A stretch of DNA of 57,212 bases from Candidatus Woesearchaeota archaeon (GTDB taxonomy: Archaea; Nanobdellota; Nanobdellia; Woesearchaeales; 21-14-0-10-32-9): NCBI GenBank assembly GCA_021736975.1, contig JAIPET010000007.1, positions 1 through 57,212 on the forward strand. Reading direction: 5' to 3'. A model generated the notes under the pieces. The model saw nothing but the letters and a program-made list of their open reading frames with translations, was not told the origin of the DNA and ran no database searches. Below, piece after piece: positions 10,593-20,321 of this stretch. Position numbers and translations under genes: made by a program. Numbering within the stretch: position 1 is the stretch's first letter; each line of letters begins with the position of its first letter.

Positions 10593-12743
10593 CTAATTAA
10601 ACTTATTATAATTAAACGAATATGGCTTTGAACATAATTCATTTCTCGAATCAAAAAAACATGAAGTAACAGATTTTAAAGTATATTGATGAGGCGTCAA
10701 ACCATAATCATATTCATTATAATTAAATGTATTTTTTAAAATATAATCCCCATCAAAAGTTACTGTTTTGGTTTTTAACCCAATATCACCATTAGGCGAT
10801 TGGCGCCTATATAAATCTACACTTTTTAATATTTTTTTCATAGTATTATCTTCTGACTCACAATCCCTATCATCCTTAAATATATTAGTTTGTGCATTCC
10901 AAAAAAATGTATCTGTAGCATACATCCTATCCCATCCTAAATAATAATTATGTGTTTGTTTCCATTTAGGAGCTTCTTTATCATTTAAGGAATGTGAATC
11001 TTCAACATTAAATTTAGCAACATAATAAGGAGTTTGAATTTCAGATAAATAACTTACATCCACTGAATTAATCGACCAATCATAACTATCTTTTCTATCA
11101 AAACCGTTATCACCATCTCTTTGAAATGCTAAAGGATCCATAATTGGTAATCCTGTAGGGTCACCACCAACAAAAGCACATTGATTTGCAGGATTTAAAT
11201 AATTTGCAACAACATCATACTTAAAAGCAACCCAAGAACCATCTAAATCTTCAATATTAGGTGAACTTAAAGGATATAATGGTTGATGATCCGTATCGTA
11301 ATCAGATCCTAAAATCGCAACAAGTTTCCACTCAATAGGGTGGTGTGTTAAAGAAGCAGATTCTTGTCTAAGATATTTTTCTGAACCGTCTGCATATCCA
11401 TGAAACATAAACACATTATATTGTTTATGCATTCTAATAATACTCCCTGGCACATTTGGACTCCCATAAATGAGTTTTGTTCCATCAGGACCTGTAACAA
11501 TAAACATATCTATATAAGTCTCATATTTATTACAAATAGTACTCCTATCGAGATTTCCAATCCCCTCTGATGGAGTAAAATCATTACAAGCTCCTGAAAT
11601 TCCTGTTCTAAAATCAATAGTATAAGTTTCAATACCCTCTAAAACCTTAGGATAAAATTGAAATACGTCCTCGGGAGAATCCTCAAAAGTGCCGACAGGA
11701 ATATAAAATGACTCCCAATATCCACCAGAATTTTCTTTTGAAACATATTTAGACGCAGGAAAAATTTCAGAACTCCATGGACCAGAAACGGAATATTTAT
11801 CTGGTTGACCAATATCATTTTGTACTATGGTTTTATCAAAAACATTTTGATATTCATTAAAACTATAAAAAAATCCTTTGGTAGTGTACGCTTTGTTAAT
11901 ATTTTCATATTCACCTTCGTCTATATTTAAAGAATCTATGTACCCCGATAATTTATTTATGCCTTCTATTCCTCCTTTGAGTGCCAATGCTATTTCAACA
12001 CCTTCTGCAATATTAACCAACTCACCAAGTGCAGTTAAAGTTCCATCAGGATTAAAAGTTCCTGTAAAAGAACCAAATATATCTTCATTATATTCTCCTA
12101 ATGGCCCACCGAATACGTCTGTGAAAGAACTTAGTGAAGCTAACACTAAATCTGTAAAACCTATGCTAATCTTTAAAGAAGTACCAAACACTAATGCTGA
12201 TAAAATTTGAGTCCCAATTTGCATCGCTAAATTCTGTGCCAAAGTAAATAAAAATCCCATAAAAGTTGCTTCAGAAGTACCTCCTGTAACCGCAGCCAAA
12301 ACAACTCTTACAACCATTAAAACAATCATAAATATAGTAGGACCATATTTTTCCCACCAAGTCCTAGTATCAATATCCTCTTTATAATACTTAAAATAAT
12401 GCGTGTTTGCTAAATCCCCGCTAGCTTTAACATTTAAATCATCAGGAAAACCGACAACTTGCCTTGAAATAGAACCTGCGGATAAATCCCAACCTAAACC
12501 AACCCAAGAAGATGGAGTTCCAGGTTTAATACCATCACCACCAACATAAGACAATAACACATCATAATCTAAATTACCTTTACCAGGAACATGCACAATA
12601 GGAATATTCACTGCAAGATCGCCTGTAGCTTTAGAACTACCAACTGATTCTTGACCTATAACATAAGGCATTATAAAAATCAAACTTACAGCTAAATAAA
12701 TCATAAAAAGTGCAATTTTTTTATTTTTTCTTAACCAGTTCAT
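10593..12743 (-). CDS. RHS/SpvB-type N-terminal module (Tc toxin/wall-associated-like) secreted protein
   Basis: GDLAVNIPIVHVPGKGNLDYDVLLSYVGGDGIKPGTPSSWVGLGWDLSAGSISRQVVGFPDD resembles N-terminal part of SpvB/RHS proteins; signal peptide. Confidence 0.7.
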   Translation of the reverse strand: MNWLRKNKKIALFMIYLAVSLIFIMPYVIGQESVGSSKATGDLAVNIPIVHVPGKGNLDYDVLLSYVGGDGIKPGTPSSWVGLGWDLSAGSISRQVVGFPDDLNVKASGDLANTHYFKYYKEDIDTRTWWEKYGPTIFMIVLMVVRVVLAAVTGGTSEATFMGFLFTLAQNLAMQIGTQILSALVFGTSLKISIGFTDLVLASLSSFTDVFGGPLGEYNEDIFGSFTGTFNPDGTLTALGELVNIAEGVEIALALKGGIEGINKLSGYIDSLNIDEGEYENINKAYTTKGFFYSFNEYQNVFDKTIVQNDIGQPDKYSVSGPWSSEIFPASKYVSKENSGGYWESFYIPVGTFEDSPEDVFQFYPKVLEGIETYTIDFRTGISGACNDFTPSEGIGNLDRSTICNKYETYIDMFIVTGPDGTKLIYGSPNVPGSIIRMHKQYNVFMFHGYADGSEKYLRQESASLTHHPIEWKLVAILGSDYDTDHQPLYPLSSPNIEDLDGSWVAFKYDVVANYLNPANQCAFVGGDPTGLPIMDPLAFQRDGDNGFDRKDSYDWSINSVDVSYLSEIQTPYYVAKFNVEDSHSLNDKEAPKWKQTHNYYLGWDRMYATDTFFWNAQTNIFKDDRDCESEDNTMKKILKSVDLYRRQSPNGDIGLKTKTVTFDGDYILKNTFNYNEYDYGLTPHQYTLKSVTSCFFDSRNELCSKPYSFNYNKFN

Positions 12744-14704
12744 TTATTCCCCCATGAAAAAGAAATTCTGGGCACAAATATATCTATTTTATTAGCCAAA
12801 TCCATACGAATCATATTGCTAATTAATGCAGATGTCCCTTGAATTTTGCCATCAAGACCATTAATCTCTAATACTTTCCCAATATTTTTTGGATTAGATG
12901 AAACAGCAAATTTGCCAACATCATTCATTTCATATGTTTTTATCGTATCATCATTTAATAAATATTCCGCATTAATCTGAGTTGTTGCATCTTTGTCTGA
13001 TGTAAAATAACTCCAACCGTTTTCTCCTTGTACTTCTTCAAAACCCGCAGCCAAATATTCGGCTCTAACTTGATCCGCGCCTGCCTGCGTATAACCGACA
13101 GTATAAGCAACATCTAAATCCTTACTAACAACATCAAAAGTTACATGTGTTTTCGTTTCCATTTCAGGCATTTCAAGAAGTTCAATAGATCTAGGCGTAC
13201 CTTCTTCTAAAAAATTAGCATTCATAACAGATATTGCTGCACTACCTATACTTAAAATTGCATCAACCGGAAATATAGGCGTTGCAATTTTTGGAGGAAC
13301 TAATCGCATAACTTGAGGAACAGTTTGACCTCCAGTAACAGATTTACCCTCAACACCATTTTGCCCTTCTGGAATCGATAAATCCATAAGTTGAGATTCA
13401 TATCCAACATCCCTATAAGGATTATTAAGATTATATGAATACGCATTAAATTCTTGAGAATTTAAGAAAGATAAATCTGAAGAAGTATATGAAAAATACC
13501 GTCCTATTTCAGGCATATAAGTACCATAAAAACCTAAAAATTTATCATACATCGAACTTTTATAACCAATAGAACCTGCTAAATCCGTTATAGAAGATCC
13601 ATAAGGTAAAAAATCTGCAAAATTAATAGGGCCAAATTCATTAAATTCTGAACGAACATTACCTATTAAATCTAATTGATAAAAATATAAATCTTCTTTA
13701 TTAGTATTTCCTGAAACTTTTCCCAATAGTTGACCATTTAATACACTATAACTTTCAAAAGATTCAGAAATTAAATCATCATTATTATACACATTAATAT
13801 ATACTATGCCTTTAGTTTCCAAATTATTAGAATCCCTAATAGTATATTCAAAAGAATCACTTCCAAAAAAACCAGGATTAGGAACATAACTAATTTCATT
13901 CATATTAGGAGAAATAGATCCAAAATTAGGCTGTTCTGCAGAAATAATGCTTAAACCGTTTCCTTCTGGATCCACATCATTATTCAATACATCTAAAACG
14001 GTGGAAGAACTATCTTTAGCAATATTAAAAAAATCTTTATTTGCTACAGGTAAAGGATTTGATGAAAAAGGAACACACATCCCAGACGTACATTGAAATG
14101 ATAATGCATCATTATTAGGATTAAGATCTGAATTCAGATTAGTTTCACAATCTTCAAAATCAACACAATAAACATCATAAGGAACATTATATACATCCGC
14201 AGAACCATCTTTGATATTAGACTCAGCACCTGTCTCTATTCTAAATTTAAAATAATATTCGCCTGGATAATATAAAAACATATTAGAATTTTCTGGAAAA
14301 GGATACAACGAATCGCCAGATTCTTCTAAATAAATATTAAACTCTTTAGTTTCATATCTACCATCAAATTTTGGAAGATTTTCTCTGTAAAGTTCGTGAC
14401 AAAAAGCAAGTTCATCATTACAAAAAGAAATAATTAAGATCCACCCATCAACAACAATGTTATCCTTATGCTCAATTTTAACTAAAAAATCCGCAACTGA
14501 AAAATCTTCAAAACTAAGCATTTCATTAGAATCAGAAATATCACCATCAGAACCAAATTCTACAGAATATATTCCAAGAGTTCCTGTTTGATCATTTTCA
14601 GCAGCATAAACTACCTGAGATAAAATAAAAATGAATATTAAAATTACTATTTTAAGCATACTCCCTTTTTTTATATTAATATACAAGTAATCACCACTCC
14701 TCAA
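12740..14704 (-). CDS. secreted protein with Ig-like/cadherin-like domain, RHS repeat-associated core-like domain and unique C-terminus
   Basis: VANKDFFNIAKDSSSTVLDVLNNDVDPEGNGLSIIS...NPGFFGSDSFEYTIRDSNN (Big_9-like); LYFYQLDLIGNVRSEFNEFG...YDKFLGFYGTYMPEIGRYFSYTSSD...NAYSYNLNNPYRDVGYE (RHS core-like); ATGA overlap with next gene. Confidence 0.7.
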   Translation of the reverse strand: MRSGDYLYINIKKGSMLKIVILIFIFILSQVVYAAENDQTGTLGIYSVEFGSDGDISDSNEMLSFEDFSVADFLVKIEHKDNIVVDGWILIISFCNDELAFCHELYRENLPKFDGRYETKEFNIYLEESGDSLYPFPENSNMFLYYPGEYYFKFRIETGAESNIKDGSADVYNVPYDVYCVDFEDCETNLNSDLNPNNDALSFQCTSGMCVPFSSNPLPVANKDFFNIAKDSSSTVLDVLNNDVDPEGNGLSIISAEQPNFGSISPNMNEISYVPNPGFFGSDSFEYTIRDSNNLETKGIVYINVYNNDDLISESFESYSVLNGQLLGKVSGNTNKEDLYFYQLDLIGNVRSEFNEFGPINFADFLPYGSSITDLAGSIGYKSSMYDKFLGFYGTYMPEIGRYFSYTSSDLSFLNSQEFNAYSYNLNNPYRDVGYESQLMDLSIPEGQNGVEGKSVTGGQTVPQVMRLVPPKIATPIFPVDAILSIGSAAISVMNANFLEEGTPRSIELLEMPEMETKTHVTFDVVSKDLDVAYTVGYTQAGADQVRAEYLAAGFEEVQGENGWSYFTSDKDATTQINAEYLLNDDTIKTYEMNDVGKFAVSSNPKNIGKVLEINGLDGKIQGTSALISNMIRMDLANKIDIFVPRISFSWGNK

Positions 14705-15548
14705 AAAGACTCTCCAAATAAGAGCCTGATTTTATATCTAGTACATTAAATTTTTTTGTAATTTCATTTATAATTGTTTCGTTTTTATCTACTTGTAAAC
14801 TAAAAATCAAATCGCTTAATGCTACAAATTTAATTCCTTTAGATTTCAAAAAATCACAAAATAAAAGAACTTCTTTATGTTCCTTTAATTTCAATATGTA
14901 AGATTTACTTTTTAATTTATTTTCAGATACAGAAACAATAGATTTATTTTTAACAAACAAAAATTCATCACAAACCAACTCTAAATCTTCAAGTAAATGA
15001 GAACTAATAATTATAACCCTGTTCTTTTCCCTTAATCTCAAAATTAAATTTCTAATATCAACTTTTATTTTAGGATCTAACCCAGATAAAATCTCATCAA
15101 ACACCAAAATTTTGGGAGAAAACAAAATTGCTTGAGCAATTAAAATCCGCATCTTCATACCATTAGATAATTTATTAAAATTTATATCAGAAAAACTAGT
15201 TGCCCCAACAAGATTTAAAGCTAAATTTATTTCATCAAATATTTTTTTTTTAAAAAGTTTAGGTTTTATTAATTTAGCTAAAAAATATAAAACATCTTTA
15301 GCAGAAAAATTATCTGGCAAAGAAACTTCTTGATTGACAACACCTATAGATTTAGAATTTAAAATTAAATTACCTGAATAAGAAGTTAATGCGCCGCTAA
15401 GAACATTAATAAATGTTGATTTACCCGCACCATTTTCACCAATCAACCCATAAATTTTCCCTGCAACAAATTCCAAATTTAAATTAGATAAAATAACATC
15501 AGAACCATAAGATATAGACACATTTTTTATTTTTATTAAAGAATTCAT
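14691..15548 (-). CDS. ABC transporter ATP-binding protein
   Basis: Walker A GLIGENGAGKST, signature LSNGMKMRILIAQAI, Walker B ILVFDEILSGLDP. Confidence 0.95.
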   Translation of the reverse strand: MNSLIKIKNVSISYGSDVILSNLNLEFVAGKIYGLIGENGAGKSTFINVLSGALTSYSGNLILNSKSIGVVNQEVSLPDNFSAKDVLYFLAKLIKPKLFKKKIFDEINLALNLVGATSFSDINFNKLSNGMKMRILIAQAILFSPKILVFDEILSGLDPKIKVDIRNLILRLREKNRVIIISSHLLEDLELVCDEFLFVKNKSIVSVSENKLKSKSYILKLKEHKEVLLFCDFLKSKGIKFVALSDLIFSLQVDKNETIINEITKKFNVLDIKSGSYLESLFEEW

Positions 15549-16333
15549 AGTACTCTCCTCTTAAAAATATTGTTTCCAATAAAAACAAAAATAAAAGATA
15601 AACCAAGAAACCCTAATATCCTCCAATCAATCTTAAACACTGCATCTTCAGTTACTTTAGGCAAATAATAAAAAATTGAAAAAAATTGAAAAAAACCAAT
15701 ATTTGAAATTATTAAAAATAAAATTATAAATAAAAGAGACAAAGCCATAGATAATGTAGCAGATCTAAAAAAAATAGAAGTTAAAGAAAATAAACAAACT
15801 ATTGAAATAGAATATAAAATACTGACAATAAGAGGAGTCCAAACAAAAAATAAATTATGAAAATCAACACCATAAAATAAAAATAAAAATAAAAATAAAA
15901 ATAAAAAAGAAATAATAATAGCAAATAAAAACAAAAAAGAAATACTGCAAACTAATGCCAAAAAAATAGATTTTCTGGAAACTCTAAAAGTTAAAAGTTT
16001 AAAAACACCTTTATTAATTAAATTTGAAAAAACATTTGGAATAAAAACCAAAGCAAAAAAAGGAACGAATATTAATGTAAATGCATAAGGCAGAACAATT
16101 CTTATATCTCCAAAACTTTCTTCAATGACAAACACAGCATCAGATGCATCACCCCCACTAGCAGAAACTTTAGCTGCAAAATCATCAACAGAAGAAAATA
16201 TAGAAACACTAACAAATAAAAAAAATAAAAAAATAAAAAACATAATATAAAAAACATAATTCTTAAAATGTATTTTACTAAAAAAACTCGTTAAATAAAA
16301 AAAAATTGAAGTAAATTTTTTAATATAATTCAT
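15545..16333 (-). CDS. ABC-2-type permease
   Basis: Multi-TM protein, ATGA-type overlap with the ABC ATPase gene. Confidence 0.7.
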   Translation of the reverse strand: MNYIKKFTSIFFYLTSFFSKIHFKNYVFYIMFFIFLFFLFVSVSIFSSVDDFAAKVSASGGDASDAVFVIEESFGDIRIVLPYAFTLIFVPFFALVFIPNVFSNLINKGVFKLLTFRVSRKSIFLALVCSISFLFLFAIIISFLFLFLFLFLFYGVDFHNLFFVWTPLIVSILYSISIVCLFSLTSIFFRSATLSMALSLLFIILFLIISNIGFFQFFSIFYYLPKVTEDAVFKIDWRILGFLGLSFIFVFIGNNIFKRRVL

Positions 16334-16698
16334 TTGTAAGCACTCTTTTTATACCTAAAATAAATAAATAAAATTAAAATAACAACCAAAAACAACATAA
16401 TCAAAGCCAAATAAAAATAATTAAATCTTGATATTTCTGAATAATTATCAAATTTGTTTTTTTCTTCAACGTCTCCTAAAAATTCAGATAAAGCACCCTT
16501 ACAAGATTTTGACAAAGAACCATTAAGATCCTCACAAACTGAAAAATCCTTTTCAACTTGAGCTTTAATAAAAGTACATCTTAAACTCCCATTACAATCA
16601 GCAGAATTTAAATTTTGAGAAACAACAGAATTTGAAAACAAAATAATAAAAACCAAAAATATACTTTGACAAAATACCTTCTTTGAATTTATTTTCAT
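16330..16698 (-). CDS. small secreted/membrane protein with Cys pairs
   Basis: Signal peptide, C-terminal TM, overlap with permease start. Confidence 0.6.
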   Translation of the reverse strand: MKINSKKVFCQSIFLVFIILFSNSVVSQNLNSADCNGSLRCTFIKAQVEKDFSVCEDLNGSLSKSCKGALSEFLGDVEEKNKFDNYSEISRFNYFYLALIMLFLVVILILFIYFRYKKSAYK

Positions 16699-16763
16699 CT
16701 CCCCACTCCGCTATAAGAAATATAAAAAATCATCTTTTTAAATGTTTTTATTTTTCTAAAATC

Positions 16764-17960
16764 ATGAACCAAAATATATCTAAAAAAACAACAGAAAATC
16801 AATTTCAAATAACCCACAAATCAGGAAAAGCACGAGTCGGAATACTAAAAACAAAATCAGGAACAATAGAAACACCTTTTTTCATGCCAGTAGTTACAAA
16901 AGCCACAGGAAAACACATAACAACCGACGACTACAAAAAACTAGGAACTAAATGCGAAGCAAAAGCCGTAATTTGCAATAGTTTACTATTAAGTCTTAGA
17001 CCTGGAACTGAACTAATGAAAAAAGTAGGCGGCATCCATAAATTCATGAATTTTTCTGGAGTAGTATTTACTGATTGCGGAGGATTTCAAGCAAGCTCAA
17101 GTTTTTTTGAACTAAAAACAAAAAACGGAATACACTTTAGAAGCCCATACGATAACAAAAAAATAATACTAACACCAAAACTAGCAATGAAAAACCAATG
17201 GGAAATAAACTCAGATGTCGCCATGATGCTAGATGACATGACACCATACAATATAACAGAAGAAGAAGCTAGAATTGCAATGGAAAACACACATAGATGG
17301 GGATTACAAAGCCTTGAAGAACACAAAAAACTAAGAGAAGCAAATAACAAACAAAAAATAGAAGAAAGACAATTAATATTTGGAATATCGCAAGGAAATT
17401 TTTATCCTAAACTAAGAGAAGAATCAGCAAAATTTTTATCAGAACATGAATTTGACGGCTTTGCAATAGGAGGCGTTGCAATAGGAGAACCAAGCAAATA
17501 CATGTACGAAGCAGTAGATAATTCAATACCATTTTTACCAGAAAATAAACCAAGATACGTCATGGGCCTTGGAAGTCCCGTTGATATTTTAGAAATGATA
17601 GGAAAAGGAGTAGATTGCTTTGACTCAATATACCCAACACAAAATGCGCGGCACTCAAGCATCTTTACAAGCAAAGGAAAAATATACCTAGACAAAGGAA
17701 GGTATGCAGAAGATTTTACACCAATAGAAAAAACCTGTGGATGCCACACTTGTCAAAATTATACAAAAGCATATCTGTATCATTTAACAAAAATAGGAGA
17801 ACCAGCAGGACACAGACTAAAAAGCATACACAACCAATACTTCTTACAAGAACTAATAAGAAAAGCAAAAGAAGCAATAAAAAAAGATAAATACGAAGAA
17901 TTTCTAAATGATTTCAAAAAAGAATTTGTGATAAAAAAAAAACTTAACTTAAATCAATAA
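16764..17960 (+). CDS. tgt: queuine tRNA-ribosyltransferase (bacterial-type TGT)
   Basis: FTDCGGFQASS, FGISQGNFYPKLREESA, FAIGGVAIGEP, GLGSPVDILEMIGKGVDCFDSIYPTQNARHSSIFT, CGCHTCQNYTKAYLYHL zinc motif; no PUA extension. Start placed at MNQN rather than the 16683 ORF start. Confidence 0.85.
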   Translation: MNQNISKKTTENQFQITHKSGKARVGILKTKSGTIETPFFMPVVTKATGKHITTDDYKKLGTKCEAKAVICNSLLLSLRPGTELMKKVGGIHKFMNFSGVVFTDCGGFQASSSFFELKTKNGIHFRSPYDNKKIILTPKLAMKNQWEINSDVAMMLDDMTPYNITEEEARIAMENTHRWGLQSLEEHKKLREANNKQKIEERQLIFGISQGNFYPKLREESAKFLSEHEFDGFAIGGVAIGEPSKYMYEAVDNSIPFLPENKPRYVMGLGSPVDILEMIGKGVDCFDSIYPTQNARHSSIFTSKGKIYLDKGRYAEDFTPIEKTCGCHTCQNYTKAYLYHLTKIGEPAGHRLKSIHNQYFLQELIRKAKEAIKKDKYEEFLNDFKKEFVIKKKLNLNQ

Positions 17961-18327
17961 CTACGTCACCGGTACTATCTAAAGATAAAGAAACTTTACT
18001 CGTTTTAGTATCAAAAACTTCCAATACAGCCCCATTATTACGAATAGCCCAAATATCATTTCTCGGAGAAACTGAATTAGTATAAAATCTTAGGTACCTA
18101 CCATTAGTTATTGAAGCACCATCTTCAAATCTTATTCCTAAGGCATTTAAAGCTGCAGGGAACTGACCAGCTCCAGAATCATAAACAGATTCAACAGCAT
18201 ATGTGTATAAAGGTTTATGATAACCGAACACACACGAATCAACTTTAAAACCTGGAGGGCAAGCAGCATAAACTGAAGACATCAAAACAAAAAACAAACC
18301 TACAAAAATGTATACTTTTTTATTCAT
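17944..18327 (-). CDS. small secreted protein with beta-repeat motif like the C-terminus of the 5124-7454 protein
   Basis: Signal peptide; DIWAIRNNGAVLEVFDTKTSKVSLSLDSTGDVVIDLS. Confidence 0.6.
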   Translation of the reverse strand: MNKKVYIFVGLFFVLMSSVYAACPPGFKVDSCVFGYHKPLYTYAVESVYDSGAGQFPAALNALGIRFEDGASITNGRYLRFYTNSVSPRNDIWAIRNNGAVLEVFDTKTSKVSLSLDSTGDVVIDLS

Positions 18328-18436
18328 ATCTATATAAATTAGAAATCAGTATATAAATATTTCTAAAAAAATAATCTATCAAACAGTAAAAAAAGAAAAA
18401 ACAAACTTTTTTAAATAGAAAAAAAAATAATAATTC

Positions 18437-19069
18437 ATGCAATATCAAAGCCAAAAATTAAAAATAATAATAAGCATAGTTTCAATAATAATAATCGCGA
18501 TAATCATTATTTTATTAACACCAACAAAAAAATTAAACGAAAACGAAACAAATCAAACATCTAATAAAAAATTACAAATCGAAGATGCAATTGAAAGAAA
18601 AATAGCAAATGACGATTTATTTTTATATGCTTCTGCAAAAGGAGAAAATAACAACATATTTTGCCAAGGCATATCTTCAGAAGAATTGAAAATAAAATGC
18701 TTTGATGAAATAAGAGAATCAAAAGAAATACATATAGATAACACAACAAAAGAAGAAAGAAATGATCATTTCCTTTATCAAAATGCATTAAATACTAACA
18801 TAATAGAATTCTGTCAAGAAATAACAAACTTAAGTCTAAAGAATAAATGCATCACAGAATTAAAATTAAATAAACAAGAAATAGAACTACCTATTGAACT
18901 GATTAAAAACAACACCAATATTTCAATAGAAGAAATTACACAAAAAAAATCAGATAGTGAAGATGCCTTTTTATATCAAAACGCCAAAGCATCAAACGAA
19001 CCACAATTTTGTAATGGAATAATAAATCAAGAATTAAAACAACAATGCATAAGTGAATTAAGTAAATAA
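18437..19069 (+). CDS. membrane-anchored protein with three ~34-aa Cys-pair repeats
   Basis: N-terminal TM; DDLFLYASAKGENNNIFCQGISSEELKIKCFDEI / NDHFLYQNALNTNIIEFCQEITNLSLKNKCITEL / EDAFLYQNAKASNEPQFCNGIINQELKQQCISEL. Confidence 0.75.
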   Translation: MQYQSQKLKIIISIVSIIIIAIIIILLTPTKKLNENETNQTSNKKLQIEDAIERKIANDDLFLYASAKGENNNIFCQGISSEELKIKCFDEIRESKEIHIDNTTKEERNDHFLYQNALNTNIIEFCQEITNLSLKNKCITELKLNKQEIELPIELIKNNTNISIEEITQKKSDSEDAFLYQNAKASNEPQFCNGIINQELKQQCISELSK

Positions 19070-19091
19070 GTAAATAAATACCCATAATAAA

Positions 19092-19580
19092 TCATTTTTC
19101 TAAAGAAAAATTAACCATTTCAAAATCAAACAAATCCATAAAGTCCTTACTCTTTATTTTAACAGAATCAAAATGAGTCCCAGCACTAAAAAAAATAAAC
19201 TCATTACACAAAACAGATTCATCAAAAAAACTCCTAATACCAAATAAAGGACCTACAGGAGGAACACTACCAATAACGCAACCTGTAATTTCTAAAACTT
19301 CATCAGGATGAGCAAGACTAGTACTTTTATAATCAAAATGTTTTCTAAAAGATTTAAAATCAATCACCTTATCTCCTGGAAGAACATACTGAATAAACTC
19401 ATAATCTCCATTTCTTTTTTTACACTTTAAAATAATTGCCTTAGCAGCTTGCCCAACAGAATTACCCCTAATTTTAGCAGCATCCTCACTAGAATGAACA
19501 TGAGTATGAATTAAATGTTCAAAAAAAATATTCTTAGAAGAAAGCAAATTCAAAATTTTTTCTAAAATTTCTTTTCCCAT
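19092..19580 (-). CDS. YbaK/ProX-type aminoacyl-tRNA deacylase
   Basis: HTHVHSSEDAAKIRGNSVGQAAKAIILKCK ... GSVPPVGPLFGIRSFFDESV typical of the YbaK fold. Confidence 0.85.
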   Translation of the reverse strand: MGKEILEKILNLLSSKNIFFEHLIHTHVHSSEDAAKIRGNSVGQAAKAIILKCKKRNGDYEFIQYVLPGDKVIDFKSFRKHFDYKSTSLAHPDEVLEITGCVIGSVPPVGPLFGIRSFFDESVLCNEFIFFSAGTHFDSVKIKSKDFMDLFDFEMVNFSLEK

Positions 19581-19582
19581 TT

Positions 19583-20089
19583 TTAAATTAAATAAACCAC
19601 AATAAAATGAATTGCAAAAATAACAAAAGCAATTTTATCAACTTTAAAAATCCACAAATTAGAATAAGCCTTATTCCAATCTAAACCAGGTTTCTTAGCA
19701 GTTTTCTTTGAAAAAAAATTAAACCACTTTTTTGAAAAAGGATATAACAACATAATTCCTTCGTTACAAAAAAACAAATCCATAAATAAATGAAAATAAA
19801 TAGCTACCGCAACAATAATAAAAAAAGGATCAAGAGTAATCAAAGCTATAATTATTAAAGGAACATAAACAATAGGCCAATGACTAGCATAAGAATGATG
19901 ATTATCCGGAACCTTGTATTTTTTTCTTTTTAATTTTTGATAAAAAAAATCAACTATATAATCAAAATCAGGAAACACACTAAACAATAAAAGAGTCAAA
20001 TTATATTCTAAAGGAATTGTCTTACCAATAATTAAAGCAAAAAAATTTACTAAAACATACAAATATGAAATATGTGATAAAAAATGCAT
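19583..20089 (-). CDS. YdjM/DUF457-like membrane metal-dependent hydrolase
   Basis: SVFPDFDYIVDF, HHSYASHWPIVY, HLFMDLFF in a multi-TM protein. Confidence 0.65.
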   Translation of the reverse strand: MHFLSHISYLYVLVNFFALIIGKTIPLEYNLTLLLFSVFPDFDYIVDFFYQKLKRKKYKVPDNHHSYASHWPIVYVPLIIIALITLDPFFIIVAVAIYFHLFMDLFFCNEGIMLLYPFSKKWFNFFSKKTAKKPGLDWNKAYSNLWIFKVDKIAFVIFAIHFIVVYLI

Positions 20090-20160
20090 GAAACACGTAT
20101 ATTAAATCTGTTTATAACTTTTTTGAAAAAAAATATTACCTAACAAACATTATTAGAAAT

Positions 20161-20226
20161 GCGTTCAGTAGTTACTCAATATAATCATCTCCATTGGATC
20201 ATCGGGTGTTCACTTCATCACTACGC
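20161..20226 (-). ncRNA. C/D box sRNA candidate
   Basis: Minus strand: GCGT-A-GTGATGA(C)-AGTGAACACCCG-ATGA(D')-TCCAATGG-AGATGATT(C')...ATTGAGTAACTA-CTGA(D)-ACGC; terminal stem GCGT/ACGC, 12-nt guides. Confidence 0.65.
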
Positions 20227-20321
20227 AAACAATAGTAACTAGCACCTATTTAAATAAATATTCAATAAAACAAGAAAAAAAACAATCACTATTTTAAAAC
20301 AAACACCCAAACCCCATAAAC

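Noticed and set aside
15880-15915. (aaaaat)n hexamer run inside ABC permease gene
   Set aside because: Encodes alternating Leu/Phe of a TM helix; unit length of 6 would not shift frame, so phase variation is unlikely.
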